DNA of 64,000 bases from Batkoa obscura (Eukaryota > Entomophthoromycota > Entomophthoromycetes > Entomophthorales > Batkoaceae): NCBI GenBank assembly GCA_030770535.1, contig JASVEC010000012.1:1178001-1242000 (forward strand), given 5' to 3'. The position numbers were made by a program, and so were the translations under genes. The notes below the pieces were generated by a model. That model was not told where the DNA came from. It worked only from the letters and a program-made list of their open reading frames with translations, and did no database searches. This document shows positions 33,646 through 44,984 of the stretch, piece after piece. Positions within the stretch are counted from its first letter, which is position 1, and the number at the start of each line of letters is the position of its first letter.

Positions 33646-34110
33646 AACACTTGTATTGTTTAATAAAAATTACCTAAATGAAAGCTTCTTTAAAATAAGG
33701 TGAGATGATGTTATAAAAAGGTGTTTCTTTAACTTGAAACATTTTAAACATCGATTAAGCTTATCAAAACACCTTTATTGAGGAATTTTATGTTAAAGTT
33801 TCAAGATTTTGGCAAATTTTATTAAAATTGCCCCAAGATGGGTTTAGCATTAATAGATAAATAAGCATTATGAGCTATTACGCTATATTGAGATAGTCAA
33901 TCAAGGTTAACACGTAATAATTAAAATCTTTCTTTTCAATAAACCATTTTAATATTATTATAAACTGGTAAATATTTTCATGATCTAATTTTTGGTTAAC
34001 TATTTTATTAAAGCTAGTGTAAATATGACATAAAGCTTAGAATTTAAAATAAGGAAAAAACTATATAAACACAAGAAATAAATGTGAAATAAATGTAAAA
34101 ATAAAAAAAA

Positions 34111-34707
34111 ATGGAATCTACTCACACTAAAGCTAGTCTTGATACTAAAACTGAATTCAAAGAGCAATTGGATGGATTCTATGAGCTTATAGATAAACAA
34201 AAATGCGTCATGCTTACCACCAAAAACCCAGATGGTAGTTTAATTTCTCGTCCAATGCATATTTCTTCTAGAGTAAATGGTGTTGACTTTTACTTATTTG
34301 CTAACAAAGGATCCCAGAAGGTTGAAGATATTCAGAACTATCCAGAGGTAAACTTAAGTTTCTATAGAGACAGCGATTATTCTTGGGTAAGTGTATCTGG
34401 TAAAGCATCCTTAGTCACGGATGAGGGTAAGATTAAGGAATTATACAATCCAATGGTTAAAGCTTGGTTTGAGGACCTTGAAGATGGGATCCATACTGGT
34501 GGCCCAGAAGACCCACGTGTTATCTTATTACAAATTGAAACTAAAGATATTATCTACCAGGTTCAAAAAAATGCTATCAGTCGTACAGGTCAAATATTAA
34601 AAGGAATGGTCACTGGCGATAAAGCTGATATGGGCTCAATCCGACTTATTGGTGGTGAACAGCTCGAAGCTGCTCGTAAGCTTGAAACTTCCCGCCAACA
34701 TGCCTAA
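34111..34707 (+). CDS. BLI-3-like FMN-binding pyridoxamine 5'-phosphate oxidase-fold protein
   Basis: Single exon, 198 residues. The split-barrel flavin fold covers about residues 18-170: VMLTTKNPDGSLISRPMH, VDFYLFANKGSQKVEDI, VNLSFYRDSDYSWVSVSGKA, LYNPMVKAWFEDLEDG and THTGGPEDPRV-like text (HTGGPEDPRVILLQIET). These blocks match the blue-light-inducible BLI-3 family of fungi and bacterial general stress protein 26. FMN is the expected ligand; the true reaction is not established in the family. No targeting signal; likely cytosolic. The context gives no clue to function: it lies alone between repeats and UPF1. GC content is above that of the flanks, as for the other real genes. Confidence 0.92.
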   Translation: MESTHTKASLDTKTEFKEQLDGFYELIDKQKCVMLTTKNPDGSLISRPMHISSRVNGVDFYLFANKGSQKVEDIQNYPEVNLSFYRDSDYSWVSVSGKASLVTDEGKIKELYNPMVKAWFEDLEDGIHTGGPEDPRVILLQIETKDIIYQVQKNAISRTGQILKGMVTGDKADMGSIRLIGGEQLEAARKLETSRQHA

Positions 34708-35455
34708 TTGAATTATATTGTAAATAAAATTATCCTAAGCTAAATATTATTATTATTAAGCTTTATTAAAATTAAACTTATAAATGCATTTTTATAAAAA
34801 TAAATATACAAATGTTCGATAATATAAATTAATTTTTATTAATATCAGTATATAATAGTTAGAAACTTGTATTGTTTTTACTTTCTAATAAAACTCTTAT
34901 ACAATCAATGATTATTTTAATTCATTTGTTAGTATTTAGGTACAATCTATAAAAGATAATACAATGTTCAATAGCATAATGTTTCGCTTGACTAACAAAT
35001 TTAAATGTGATGTACTTTTTTATACTATAATATTTATTGGTTTTATTATTGGTTTGCTTATTAATTCTAGTAATCAAAAGGAGCCTATTGATTTGATTAA
35101 AGCTTATTAAAGCTTATACAGCTGTTGAACTCCAAATTTATAATTCCTCGCAAAATTTTTTCGGCTACTATTTATCTACTTGCCTCCTTTAAAGCCTAAT
35201 TCTTAAGCTTTAGTGAAGTTTATACTAAAACTTGATTTTTAAATGAGCAATTATTTACTAAATAATTGAGCTTCAACAGCCGCAAAAACGCACTTTTGAG
35301 CTGAATAGTAAAAAGCTTAGCTTGATTGGTCTACCAAATTTTTCAGGATTAGAAAAGTTGAACTCAAGTAATAAAGTAACAGGGTCTTTTACTAGAAAGC
35401 AAGATCGTATTCATAACACTAAATTCTTAGAAAAAGATAAAAAAAAAGAGAGAGA
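34708..35455. other. Spacer upstream of UPF1
   Basis: 5' region of UPF1. A 48-codon frame at 34964-35110 with one hydrophobic segment (TIIFIGFIIGLLI) might be a small membrane protein, but nothing else supports it. The rest is AT-rich. Confidence 0.45.
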
Positions 35456-38400
35456 ATGGATCCATTTCAAGAACTCAATAGTCAAGATGCGGATTTCAGT
35501 TATCTTGAATACAATTATAAAGACGATTATTCTCAAAATGAGAATATAGATTTTACTTCGAACTTTAATGAGTTTGACGCTAGATTTAAGGAGCTATCCA
35601 TTCAGGACAAGTCAAACAGCCAAGAGGATTATAATGGTAACCTGGATGAAGATGAGGATGTTGTAAATTATGACCAGTTAGAAGAAAAAGAACTCCCGGA
35701 CCATGCTTGCAAGTAAACTTATTTATTTTGTTTTTTGCTCTTTATTTATATTATATTAGATATTGTTTGATACATAATACTTCTTCAGTAGTAAAATGTT
35801 TGACTTGTCAAAAATGGTTTTGTAACTCTAGAGGAAACACGTCAGGTTCACATATTGTTACTCACTTGGTTCGTTCCAAACATAAAGAAGTTTCACTTCA
35901 TTATGATTCACCACTTGGTGATACCGTATTGGAATGCTATCAATGTGGATGCAAAAATGTATTTCTTTTGGGCTTTATTCCAGCAAAATCAGATACTGTT
36001 GTTGTTTTATTATGCAGGTAAGCCTTTTTTTAATAGCTCCTAGATTTTGTCTTATTTTTATAGACAACCTTGTGCTTCTATTCCTTCAACTAAGGATATG
36101 AATTGGGATACTTCATTATGGCAACCTTTAATTGATGATCGTTCCTTTTTAAATTGGATCGTTAAAGTACCTTCAGAACCTGAGCAATTACGTGCTAGAC
36201 AGATAACAACAAAGCAAATAATTAAATTGGAAGATATTTGGAAGGATAATAATTCAGCTTCCCTTGAGGATTTAGAAAAACCAGGAATTGATGAAGAACC
36301 ACAACAAGTTTTATTAAAGTAAGCAAGAATTTTACTAATTTATTATTAGTATTTAATTATTTATTTAGATATGAAGACGCCTATCAATATCAAAACATTT
36401 TTGGACCTTTAGTTAAAATGGAAGCTGATTTTGATAAAAAACTTAAGGAATCTCAAACTCAAGATAGTATTTCTATACGTTGGGATATTGGTTTAAATCA
36501 AAAGAAAGTAGCCTATTTCATTTTTTCAAGATTTGAACAAGGTGATTGTAGGATAGCTGTTGGCGATGAATTACGCATCAAATACAAAGGTGAACTTAGA
36601 ACCCCTTGGGAAGGCATTGGTCACGTGATTAAATTACCAAATAATGTTAGTGATGAAATTGGTTTGGAATTAAAGAAGACGGAAGGGGTTCCAATGGAAT
36701 GTACATTGAACTTTTCAATTGAGTTTGTATGGAAGAGTACCAGCTTTGATCGTATGCAAACAGCAATGAAGACATTTGCTTTAGATGAGACATCAGTAAG
36801 TAATTATATCTATCATAAACTTTTAGGTCATGATCTTGAATCTCAAACTATCCGTACACAAATTCCAAAGAAATTTCAAGCTAAAAATTTACCAGAGCTT
36901 AATCATTCACAAATCAATGCTGTTAAATGCGTCCTCCAAAAACCATTAAGTTTAATCCAAGGCCCTCCAGGCACTGGTAAAACAGTTACTTCAGCTACTA
37001 TTGTTTACCATTTAGCAAAGTTAAGTAATGAACAGATTCTAGTGTGTGCACCTAGTAACGTAGCGGTTGATCAACTTGCCGAAAAAATCCATAAAACTGG
37101 GTTAAAGGTAGTGAGAGTTTGTGCAAAATCAAGAGAAGAATTATATTCCCCAATCAGCTTCCTTACTCTTCATGAGCAGGTTAATAACTGTGCTACGCTC
37201 CCAGAGCTCCAAAAGCTTATTTTACTTAAAGCTGAGCAAGGTGAGCTTAGTTCCAGTGATGAAAGAAAATATCGTGCTTTAAGAAAATCAGTTGAGCAAC
37301 AAATTCTTAGGAATTGTGATGTTATTTTAGCTACCTGTGTTGGTGCTGGTGATCCTCGTTTATCAAAGATGAGGTTCCGTACTGTTTTAATTGATGAAGC
37401 AACCCAAGCTACCGAACCAGAATGTCTTATACCTTTAGTTTTAGGTTCAAAACAAGTAATTTTAGTAGGTGATCATCAGCAACTTGGACCAGTAATTATG
37501 AGTAAAAAAGCAGCAAGAGCAGGTTTAAATCAATCTCTTTTTGAAAGACTTATTACCTTAAATGTACGCCCTATTCGTCTTCAAGTCCAATATCGTATGC
37601 ATCCCAATCTATCAGAATTTCCAAGTAATATGTTTTATGAAGGTACGCTTCAAAATGGTATTACTGCACATGATCGACTCCGTCGTAACCTTGATTTCCC
37701 ATGGCCAGATCCAACTTGTCCGATGATGTTTTACTCTAACCTTGGGTTAGAAGAAATATCCTCTTCAGGAACTTCATTTTTAAATCGAACTGAAGCAGCA
37801 AATTGTGAAAAATTGGTTACAAGGCTCTTAAAATGTGGTATTTTACCAGATCAAATTGGTATCATTACTCCATATGAAGGACAACGTTCATATATTTCTA
37901 GCTATATGCAATTTAATGGAAGCTTAAGAAAGGAGCTTTATAAAGAAATTGAACTTGAAAGTGTTGATGCTTTTCAAGGTCGTGAAAAAGATTATATTAT
38001 TGTAAGTTGTGTCCGTTCTAATCAACATCAAGGGATTGGTTTCTTAAGTGATCCAAGACGTCTTAATGTTGCCATTACTAGAGCTAAATATGGGTTGATA
38101 TTATTGGGTAATCCAAAGGTCTTAAGTAGACATCCACTCTGGCATCATCTCCTTACCCACTTTAAGGATAGACGCGTTTTAGTAGAAGGACCATTAAATA
38201 ACCTTAAGGTTAGTATGATGCAGTTTTCTCGCCCACGTAGAATTTATAATAAAGCTCGCAATGGTGTGGCTTCAAATGTGCCTCAAGGAGCAGAGACTGC
38301 TCGTCCTAATGTAACCCCACTTAATCATACTAATGGAAATGCAAGTCAACTTTCCTCTTTAAGTTTGACTTCCCAAGATTATGCTTATTTCAAAGGATCG

Positions 38401-38682
38401 CGTAATGATATTGGGAATTTATGGGGAACGAATACACAAGATTCGAGCTTTGGACATGGATTGTTTAATTCACAAACCAGTTCAATCGCACCAATTTCAT
38501 TGAACCAATCAGATCGTTTACAACATATTGATGACCCAACACAATCATCTACCTTCCTTACACAAGAACTTGAATCACAATCGTTTTTAAATGATTACCG
38601 TAATCAAGGTATGTCATTGTTATCCCAAACTTCTCAGTTTACGATGGATGAACTCAATTCTCAAGGATTTACTCAGTTTTAA
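35456..38682 (+). CDS. NAM7: UPF1/NAM7 RNA helicase of nonsense-mediated decay (4 exons)
   Basis: Exons are 35456-35712, 35760-36017, 36064-36318 and 36369-38682, about 1,027 residues. After an acidic N-terminus comes the Cys/His-rich zinc domain (from about residue 84: [33 protein letters not shown]), which binds UPF2. The superfamily 1 helicase core has motif [19 protein letters not shown], Ia [85 protein letters not shown] and [15 protein letters not shown]. It unwinds RNA with ATP and removes mRNAs with premature stops. The C-terminal ~140 residues are rich in SQ/TQ ([34 protein letters not shown]), likely kinase sites as in animal UPF1, more than budding yeast has. The first intron splits the first Cys pair (AC|KYC). 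Every motif is intact. Confidence 0.97.
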
Positions 38683-40319
38683 TTTTTTTTACACGGATTA
38701 GGGTTAGTATGGAAAAAGTAGAAATTCATTTTAAAATTAGAAGGACAATTTTGAAGTTTATTTAAGCTATTGGATAGACTTTAAGATGTAGCTAATTATA
38801 AAAGAGAAAATGCTATTATTATGAGAATCATTTATTATTATGTCGAAATTAATAGTGAATTCTATTTCCGCTAACTTTTATAACTAAATCTAATAATTAG
38901 ATTTGTAGCCAAAAAATAAAATTTTTAATGTGATACTTTAAGTTTTCTATTTTTCTAAATTATATAATAACACTTCTAGTAATCCTATTTCGAACAATCT
39001 TATTTTTGTTTTAAAAAATATATTAGGTTAGTAAAATATTTGAAGTTTGATTTTATTTATGACTAGAAGATTTCTATATTCGTATTTATCGTAAATAATT
39101 TTATTAGTCTTAATACATATTGAGTTAGTAAAATATTTATTGAATCGAGATTCTATTTTTTAATTATAACAAACCTTGTCTTCTAGATATCTAAATTTAT
39201 AAGGGTTTCAATTGTTTCAAATAAGGGAGAATAAAAAGAATTCATTATTTCAAATTGAGTTAATGAATAATACAAGTTTTAAACATTATTCTAATTATTT
39301 TAAAAAGGGATAGTATTTTGGATAAGAAAAAAAAGGGATAATAATAGGCACCTTGGAATTACTTAAAGCTTAGCTCTCTTTTTAAAAAGAAAGATAAAGA
39401 TAAATTATTATATTGTTGTCATTTTACAAAAGACGCATGTTTTAAATAAATATAAATATAAATATTGTTTTAGAATATAGTGTACACAAAAGTTAGCTCA
39501 GTTAAACTGAATTAAATAAAATAATGAAGGGATAAAAAAAGGCAAAGCAAGCTTAAGAAATTTAAAGAAAGTTTCCAAGCAAGAATAAAAAACAAAAAAA
39601 ATGGCAAAACTAGATATAAAAAAGGGGTGAAGATTCAAATAAAATAAAATGAAATAGGAGCTTAAATACTCAATGCTCTAATTAATTCATTCATTCATTC
39701 ACATTCAACAAAAATTGTTGTATTCATTAAAATTTAACTTTTTACATTATTTAATTTTATTGTAGTTAGGCAAAAAAGTCAAAGCTTTCAAGTTTAAATT
39801 TAAAAAAACTGTTAGCTTGATGAAATGATTTCTTTACCCCACCTTCATAATCTTGGAGAAAAAAACTAAAAATTTAAGGTGGGTATTATTGTTACGGATG
39901 ATTTAAATTTTAAATAAAAAACTTAAATTAAGGACTTTGATTGGCTATTAAAATAGTTGACTTGTTATTGTTATTATTTAATATGCCACCCAACAAAGTC
40001 ATGGTAAAATAACCTAATGATTTATAAAATGAGATATAACCGAATTTAACTCCATTAAAAAGGTTAGCTTTCATCTAGAACTTGAATGATTTTTGACTGG
40101 TTTATTTATGGCCTACCTTGCCTAATATAGCATAAGCGATTACCCCTTGTCACTAGCTTTAATTTTAATTCAATAGTTGATCCAACTTTATTTCTTTATC
40201 ATTTTCAATTTTTAATTCTTCTTTCTTTTATTTATTTCTATATATCACATTTTCCTCCATCTTAATTACTTATTGTCATAATTGTATAGTTTTATTTTAT
40301 GTATATATTATCTGTTTAA
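38683..40319. other. Gene-free stretch
   Basis: 3' flank of UPF1 and 5' flank of the next gene. AT-rich, with an ATTC run near 39679-39700. Nothing recognised. Confidence 0.5.
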
Positions 40320-41651
40320 ATGATCCATCAAGTTAAAAATAGTATTAATGAACTTATACCACCTTATATAAATAGCAGTATACTTAAGAGTATCTTAAAT
40401 AAACTCAATTTGAATAAAGAAATTAAGACTAATAATAACATCTTGTCCTTAATTAATCAATTCCTTGATGAGTTTCTTTTATTAATAATCAATCATCAAT
40501 TTTCTATTGAGATTAAGTTTGATCATGAATATATCAAATTATCGCTAGAAACAATATTTAAAGAAGATACTCTAATTGGTAATGCTATTGAATACGCAGG
40601 TTATGGTATCAACTTGAATCATTATCAGGATAATCTATTTTCGAACCATACAAACTATTTTATTAATTTAAACAACAACGTAAAGAAATCCATTGATGAG
40701 CGTAGAGTGTTGATAGCTGATAAACTTAATAATCATGGTTCAGGTCTAGAAAGTACTTCCAATACCAACTTATTCAACAAATTATTTAAAGGCTTTAACA
40801 GGTCAAAATTGGACGGAGATGGAAATAGTAATAACAATGATAGCACTAGGAATTCGTCTTGTAGTAATAATAGCAATAAAGTGAGTACCATCAGTACCAA
40901 TAATGCAGGCATTTATAGCCCAAAGACACTTTACGAAGGATTAAGAAACATGTGTTTAAACCATGGAGCATTACAAAGGAAGTCGCTTGATAGTAAATGG
41001 AAAGTCACTAAATTGAATCAACAATTAATCAATATATCTACCGCCATCTATACCTCAAGAATCTTAGAGCACATAACTCATTTTATCATTTTAAATAGCA
41101 TTCAACAATTGAATTTAATGAAGCAGAGTCATGAATTAATGAAAATTCAATTTGATTTAAACAAATCTTTAAGCTACGAAATCAATTATGAGTTAATGAT
41201 TCATACTTTTTATCAAGAAGAATCTTTACTCAAATTGTTTAATAAGTTAAATATGAAGCATAAGTTACAAAAACAGCATAATACCACGGCCGCAACTCCA
41301 ACTAACAATAGCAGTAGTACTAGCAATGTGAACTTAAAAAACAAGACCATTATAAATAAACTAAATAATTTCACCACTTCTTCTCCCCTATTAAACTTTA
41401 ACAACAGTAGTAGTTGCAACTTATCCGAATACAATACAAATAAGAGAGCATCAAACCCACAAACTCAAGACAAAGAAAGATGCAGCATAGAACCCATAGT
41501 TAGCGATATTAACTTGAACTTCAACTCATCCAATTCTACTCTAAAGAGCATCCCGTTTGAAACCGAACTATTTGATGAAATCTTACGATCCGATGAAACT
41601 TTTAAACTTTCTTTAACCCCTTCAAAGCTAAAATTTAATTCTTTTTCTTAA
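40320..41651 (+). CDS. Uncharacterised Asn/Ser-rich protein with helical N-terminal domain
   Basis: Single exon, 443 residues; no signal peptide or membrane helix. Residues 1-90 form a compact helical pattern (IHQVKNSINELIPPYI, ILSLINQFLDEFLLLII, IKLSLETIFKEDTLIGNAIEYA) that recalls a histone-fold-like or other helical dimerisation domain, but I cannot name a family. Residues 150-200 are Asn/Ser/Asp low complexity. A second helical block (about 210-310: LRNMCLNHGALQRKSLDSKW, ISTAIYTSRILEHITHFI, HTFYQEESLLKLFNKL) is well ordered. The C-terminal third is again Asn/Ser/Thr-rich and ends LTPSKLKFNSFS. The alternating ordered and slippage-rich parts are typical of regulators in AT-rich genomes. 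Start is the first ATG; function unknown. Confidence 0.75.
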   Translation: MIHQVKNSINELIPPYINSSILKSILNKLNLNKEIKTNNNILSLINQFLDEFLLLIINHQFSIEIKFDHEYIKLSLETIFKEDTLIGNAIEYAGYGINLNHYQDNLFSNHTNYFINLNNNVKKSIDERRVLIADKLNNHGSGLESTSNTNLFNKLFKGFNRSKLDGDGNSNNNDSTRNSSCSNNSNKVSTISTNNAGIYSPKTLYEGLRNMCLNHGALQRKSLDSKWKVTKLNQQLINISTAIYTSRILEHITHFIILNSIQQLNLMKQSHELMKIQFDLNKSLSYEINYELMIHTFYQEESLLKLFNKLNMKHKLQKQHNTTAATPTNNSSSTSNVNLKNKTIINKLNNFTTSSPLLNFNNSSSCNLSEYNTNKRASNPQTQDKERCSIEPIVSDINLNFNSSNSTLKSIPFETELFDEILRSDETFKLSLTPSKLKFNSFS

Positions 41652-43644
41652 TTACACATATAGACTCTCTTTTTTCATTTTTACTTCATCTAGTTGGAGT
41701 GGGTGATTATGGTAGCATTTTCATTTTTTATATATACGATTCGATATCTAGCTTTTTATATATACTATTTTAATTAAATTTTTCTCTTTAAAAATTATTT
41801 ACGTTTTTTAATTTTATCAATTTGTGAGTTTTTTATTTTATTATGTTCATTCAGGGAATATAAAAATAAAGTAGAGTCTATTATAGCTTAAATTAAATCT
41901 ATTAACGTTGATAAACGGATTATTTATAACTATTGATTTTTTGTAATATTTCAAATAAATACTTATATAAGATTGAAAAGCATCTTATGTTGAAAATTGC
42001 GATACCTATGGTCTCATTTTTGAAAATAAACAACAAAACTGAATTTTATTTTCTATTCTCTTTTATTTCCCGCATTTATTTTCAAAAAACTTAATACAGT
42101 TAGGTACTATGAAAATATGAATAATATATTTGTTCATTATATAGTCTTTGGGTTTTTTACATAAAGACGATAAAACACTAATCAATATATTACAATTAAA
42201 TTAAATTAAATAATGTTACTAGCTAGAGCGTTTCACTTTGTGATATGACTTTTATATTTATAAAGGACTAACAAAAATAAGTTATTTGTATATATATATT
42301 TTTATTGACTTATAATAAGGCATTTCTATAACAATTATCAACAAGCTTAGAGCTAATATTAATATTTTAAAACATCATAGTTATATCAATGATTACAGGT
42401 TACAAATATTTTTCAATACATGTTGTATAATATCTCCTAACTCCATGATATAAATAAATATTTTTGCAATATAGTCTATTCTATAAAACATTTTAAACCA
42501 GCTAATAAAGAGGAAGTATAAAAGCATGTCTCAATTTGATAACTCAACATACCTGATATTAAAGAAAATTAGCTTTCAACCACTATAAGTGAAATAAGAA
42601 CAGCTTTATTAAAGCAAAAAATTACAATGGTATTTATTATAGTAAAACTGACTTAGAATTATTTAACTTTTTTTTTAAAAAACTTTAATTTATAGAACTA
42701 TAGCTTATATTTAAAATTTGTAATAAATTAATTCAAGTCAGGCGGCATACAAAATATAAAATTGTTAAGGGCTATAAAAGTAAACAAACCTTGTATTCAT
42801 TAAACCACTAACTTTTTTTAACGGTATAGTCAAATATCAAATCGGGTTCTACTTATCGTTACACTCAAAAAAGTTTAATCTATAAATTATTGAACTAAAT
42901 TTAAAAATAACTTGAATTATTTTTTTCCGAAAGTTTATATAAAGTACGATCTTAAATTTAATTTATGGTTTTCTTAAAATGGGTTGCGTATAAATTATAT
43001 AAAATGTTATAAAGTAATATGATAATAAAATAATTTATCTATAATTCCCTTATTTATTTATTTTATTTCCATGTTCCTTTTTTATTGTTTTATTAATTTT
43101 GGAAAAAGCTCAAAATTTGATGTCCTGATATAAATAAGCCTTAGAATATCAAATCAATACACATTTCTATTCTGTAATAAGTATATTTCCACTCTTCTCT
43201 TCTCTTTTTAATATTTCAAATTAGATTTTAATATATTAATATTTTTTTTTTATATCATATCTTTTGATTTTCATTGTATATTAGTTTTGCTAGCAAATTC
43301 AATATTTTTAATTAGATCGATCAGTTTACTAAAGTTATACATAATAATATCTCTTATAATAGAATCTACCACTTTTAGCATCTCAAACATTTATTTAAAA
43401 TCATGTCAACTTGTTTTGTGAATTTTGTAAAAACATGTAACTAAAGAATAACAATATACTTACAATCACCATTAATATAAATTAATTAACGTGGAATTGC
43501 GTCTTTCTAAATAAAGCAGCCTATCACTTGACATAATCGAACTAAGATATCAGCTGCTAAATATAGAATGGCTTAAGTAAAAGTATAAATAAACAAAGAT
43601 TATTACTACTTTGATCTCTTTGGCTTTTCCTCCTTTTAAAAATA
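41652..43644. other. Gene-free stretch upstream of the first 7TM gene
   Basis: AT-rich with stops in all frames. I see no RNA gene or repeat. Confidence 0.5.
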
Positions 43645-44544
43645 ATGGGTTATGTCTCAGGATTTAGTGTGGTAGTAATTGCATTGATTGTGTTATTAGC
43701 GATTTTAAACGGGATCTTATTATTTTTAGCGATTAAAGTTAAGCCACGTACCAAAGACATCAACTTTATCATAATCATATGTTGTTTACAATTTTTAATA
43801 CCAATTATTGGGTTTAGCAATATGATTAGTTATATTGGTACAGATACTTATCTATTATCCAAACGGTTAGGTTGTCAAATTTCTGGATTTTTTACAGCTT
43901 TAGTGTTTTTTTATCAAGTAATTACAAATTTATGTTTAGCTGTTGAAAGATTGTCTCATATTACTAAAAAAGATTACTTGAATTATTTTTATTTCCCTAC
44001 CTTTTTAGCCTCGATATCATTCTTGTTATTACTCTTAGTATCAGCATCTGAAAATTTATTAATAATAAGCGCGTCTGGGATTATATGTATGCCTTCCCCA
44101 ACACATGGCATTTTACCAGGAATGGCATTTTTCTTATTTTTGTTTTGTATGGTTTCAAGCTCTATCATTATCTTTTATTGTTATTTAAAGTTAGCAATTT
44201 ATACTAATAATTTAAGCTCCTTTATCGAAATTGGGCCAGATTCCACCTATAAAATTAAAAACGAAATCAAGAGAGGCTGGTCTGTGAAATGGGTATCAAT
44301 TCGTATCTTTTCTATACTAGCTGTTTATGGCACTTGTACCTTCAGTTCCATCTTATGTTTGATGATTGAAGCTTACTTTGAAATTAAGTTTGGATTTGGA
44401 TCAGCAGCTCAATCTAATTTAAATATGGCAGCCATCCTACTATTTATCATTGGAACCATAGCCAGTTTATTGTTACTACTGGTAATACATTCTGGAATCT
44501 CTAAACAAGCTAAAAGTTTTTTTAAAAACAAAAAAAGCGGTTAA
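43645..44544 (+). CDS. Rhodopsin-like seven-transmembrane receptor-like protein 1
   Basis: Single exon, 299 residues with seven hydrophobic helices. Order: TM1 SVVVIALIVLLAILNGILLF, loop KVKPRTKDI, TM2 FIIIICCLQFLIPIIGF, TM3 beginning at a Cys (GCQISGFFTAL) and ending AVERLSHI, the place of the class A (E/D)RY motif, TM4 FLASISFLLLLLVSA, second outer loop with Cys (GIICMPSPTH), TM5, TM6 and TM7. The TM3/loop-2 Cys pair and the Glu-Arg at the end of TM3 are class A GPCR traits; no NPxxY motif is visible in TM7. Paralogous to the two genes at 45.8 and 48.3 kb, with the same loops (RP/KPRT-KDI, ERLSHI, KxGFGS), but more distant and on the opposite strand. The ligand is unknown. Confidence 0.82.
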   Translation: MGYVSGFSVVVIALIVLLAILNGILLFLAIKVKPRTKDINFIIIICCLQFLIPIIGFSNMISYIGTDTYLLSKRLGCQISGFFTALVFFYQVITNLCLAVERLSHITKKDYLNYFYFPTFLASISFLLLLLVSASENLLIISASGIICMPSPTHGILPGMAFFLFLFCMVSSSIIIFYCYLKLAIYTNNLSSFIEIGPDSTYKIKNEIKRGWSVKWVSIRIFSILAVYGTCTFSSILCLMIEAYFEIKFGFGSAAQSNLNMAAILLFIIGTIASLLLLLVIHSGISKQAKSFFKNKKSG

Positions 44545-44912
44545 ACTAATTAATATTATAAATAAAATGTGTTCTTTTCTTTTGTTAAATAAATTTGTAA
44601 TAAAATATTTTAGCGATTGTTTATTAAATTTAGTAAAATGAATAAATTGAGAATTATACTAAATTAAAATTTTAGTAAATTCTTACTTATAGAAGCGATA
44701 CAGATAAATCACAAATAAAACTTATAAAGTTGGTTCTCTTGGAAAACACCAACGTCGTAGCAAAAATCTACAAACCCCATTCAATAATTAAAATAAACAT
44801 GATAAGGGGATGTATTTTTTTGTTTGATTACATATTCCTGATGGAAGGTCTCAATTATTGAAGAGACTAAAATTTTGTAGTTAGAATGCGAAGTTAAAAA
44901 TATAGATTTTAT
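44545..44912. other. Spacer between 7TM gene 1 and tRNA-Phe
   Basis: Contains a fragment of the inverted-repeat element at 44803-44825. Otherwise AT-rich 3' flanks. Confidence 0.5.
44803..44825 (+). repeat. Fragment of MITE-like element, copy 9
   Basis: Only the left end remains: AAGGGGATGTATTTTTTTGT at about 44804-44823, then unrelated sequence. It lies about 90 bp from tRNA-Phe on its 3' side. Confidence 0.55.
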
Positions 44913-44934
44913 GCGCCCACCGCGGATTGAACGC

Positions 44935-44978
<44 letters not shown>

Positions 44979-44984
44979 AGCCGC
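44913..44984 (-). tRNA. tRNA-Phe(GAA)
   Basis: Minus strand: GCGGCTA-TA-GCTC-AGTTGGGA-GAGC, anticodon arm TCAGA-CTGAAGA-TCTGA with anticodon GAA, AGGTC, T-arm CCGCG-TTCAATC-CGCGG, acceptor TGGGCGC. All arms pair except for a G-G mismatch at acceptor position 4-69 and a wobble at 6-67. The 72-nt length and D, anticodon and T arms are canonical. No intron. The acceptor mismatch could mean slight decay or be tolerated. Confidence 0.92.

Larger units (their letters stand above)
32627..34110. other. Gene-free stretch holding two facing repeat copies
   Basis: AT-rich spacer with no gene. Holds inverted-repeat element copies 7 and 8 in opposite orientation and the 5' flank of the BLI-3-like gene. 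Confidence 0.55.

Noticed and set aside
34964-35110. 48-codon frame with one hydrophobic segment
   Set aside because: Too short, with no conserved feature, and in a UPF1 upstream region; chance in AT-rich DNA is likely.
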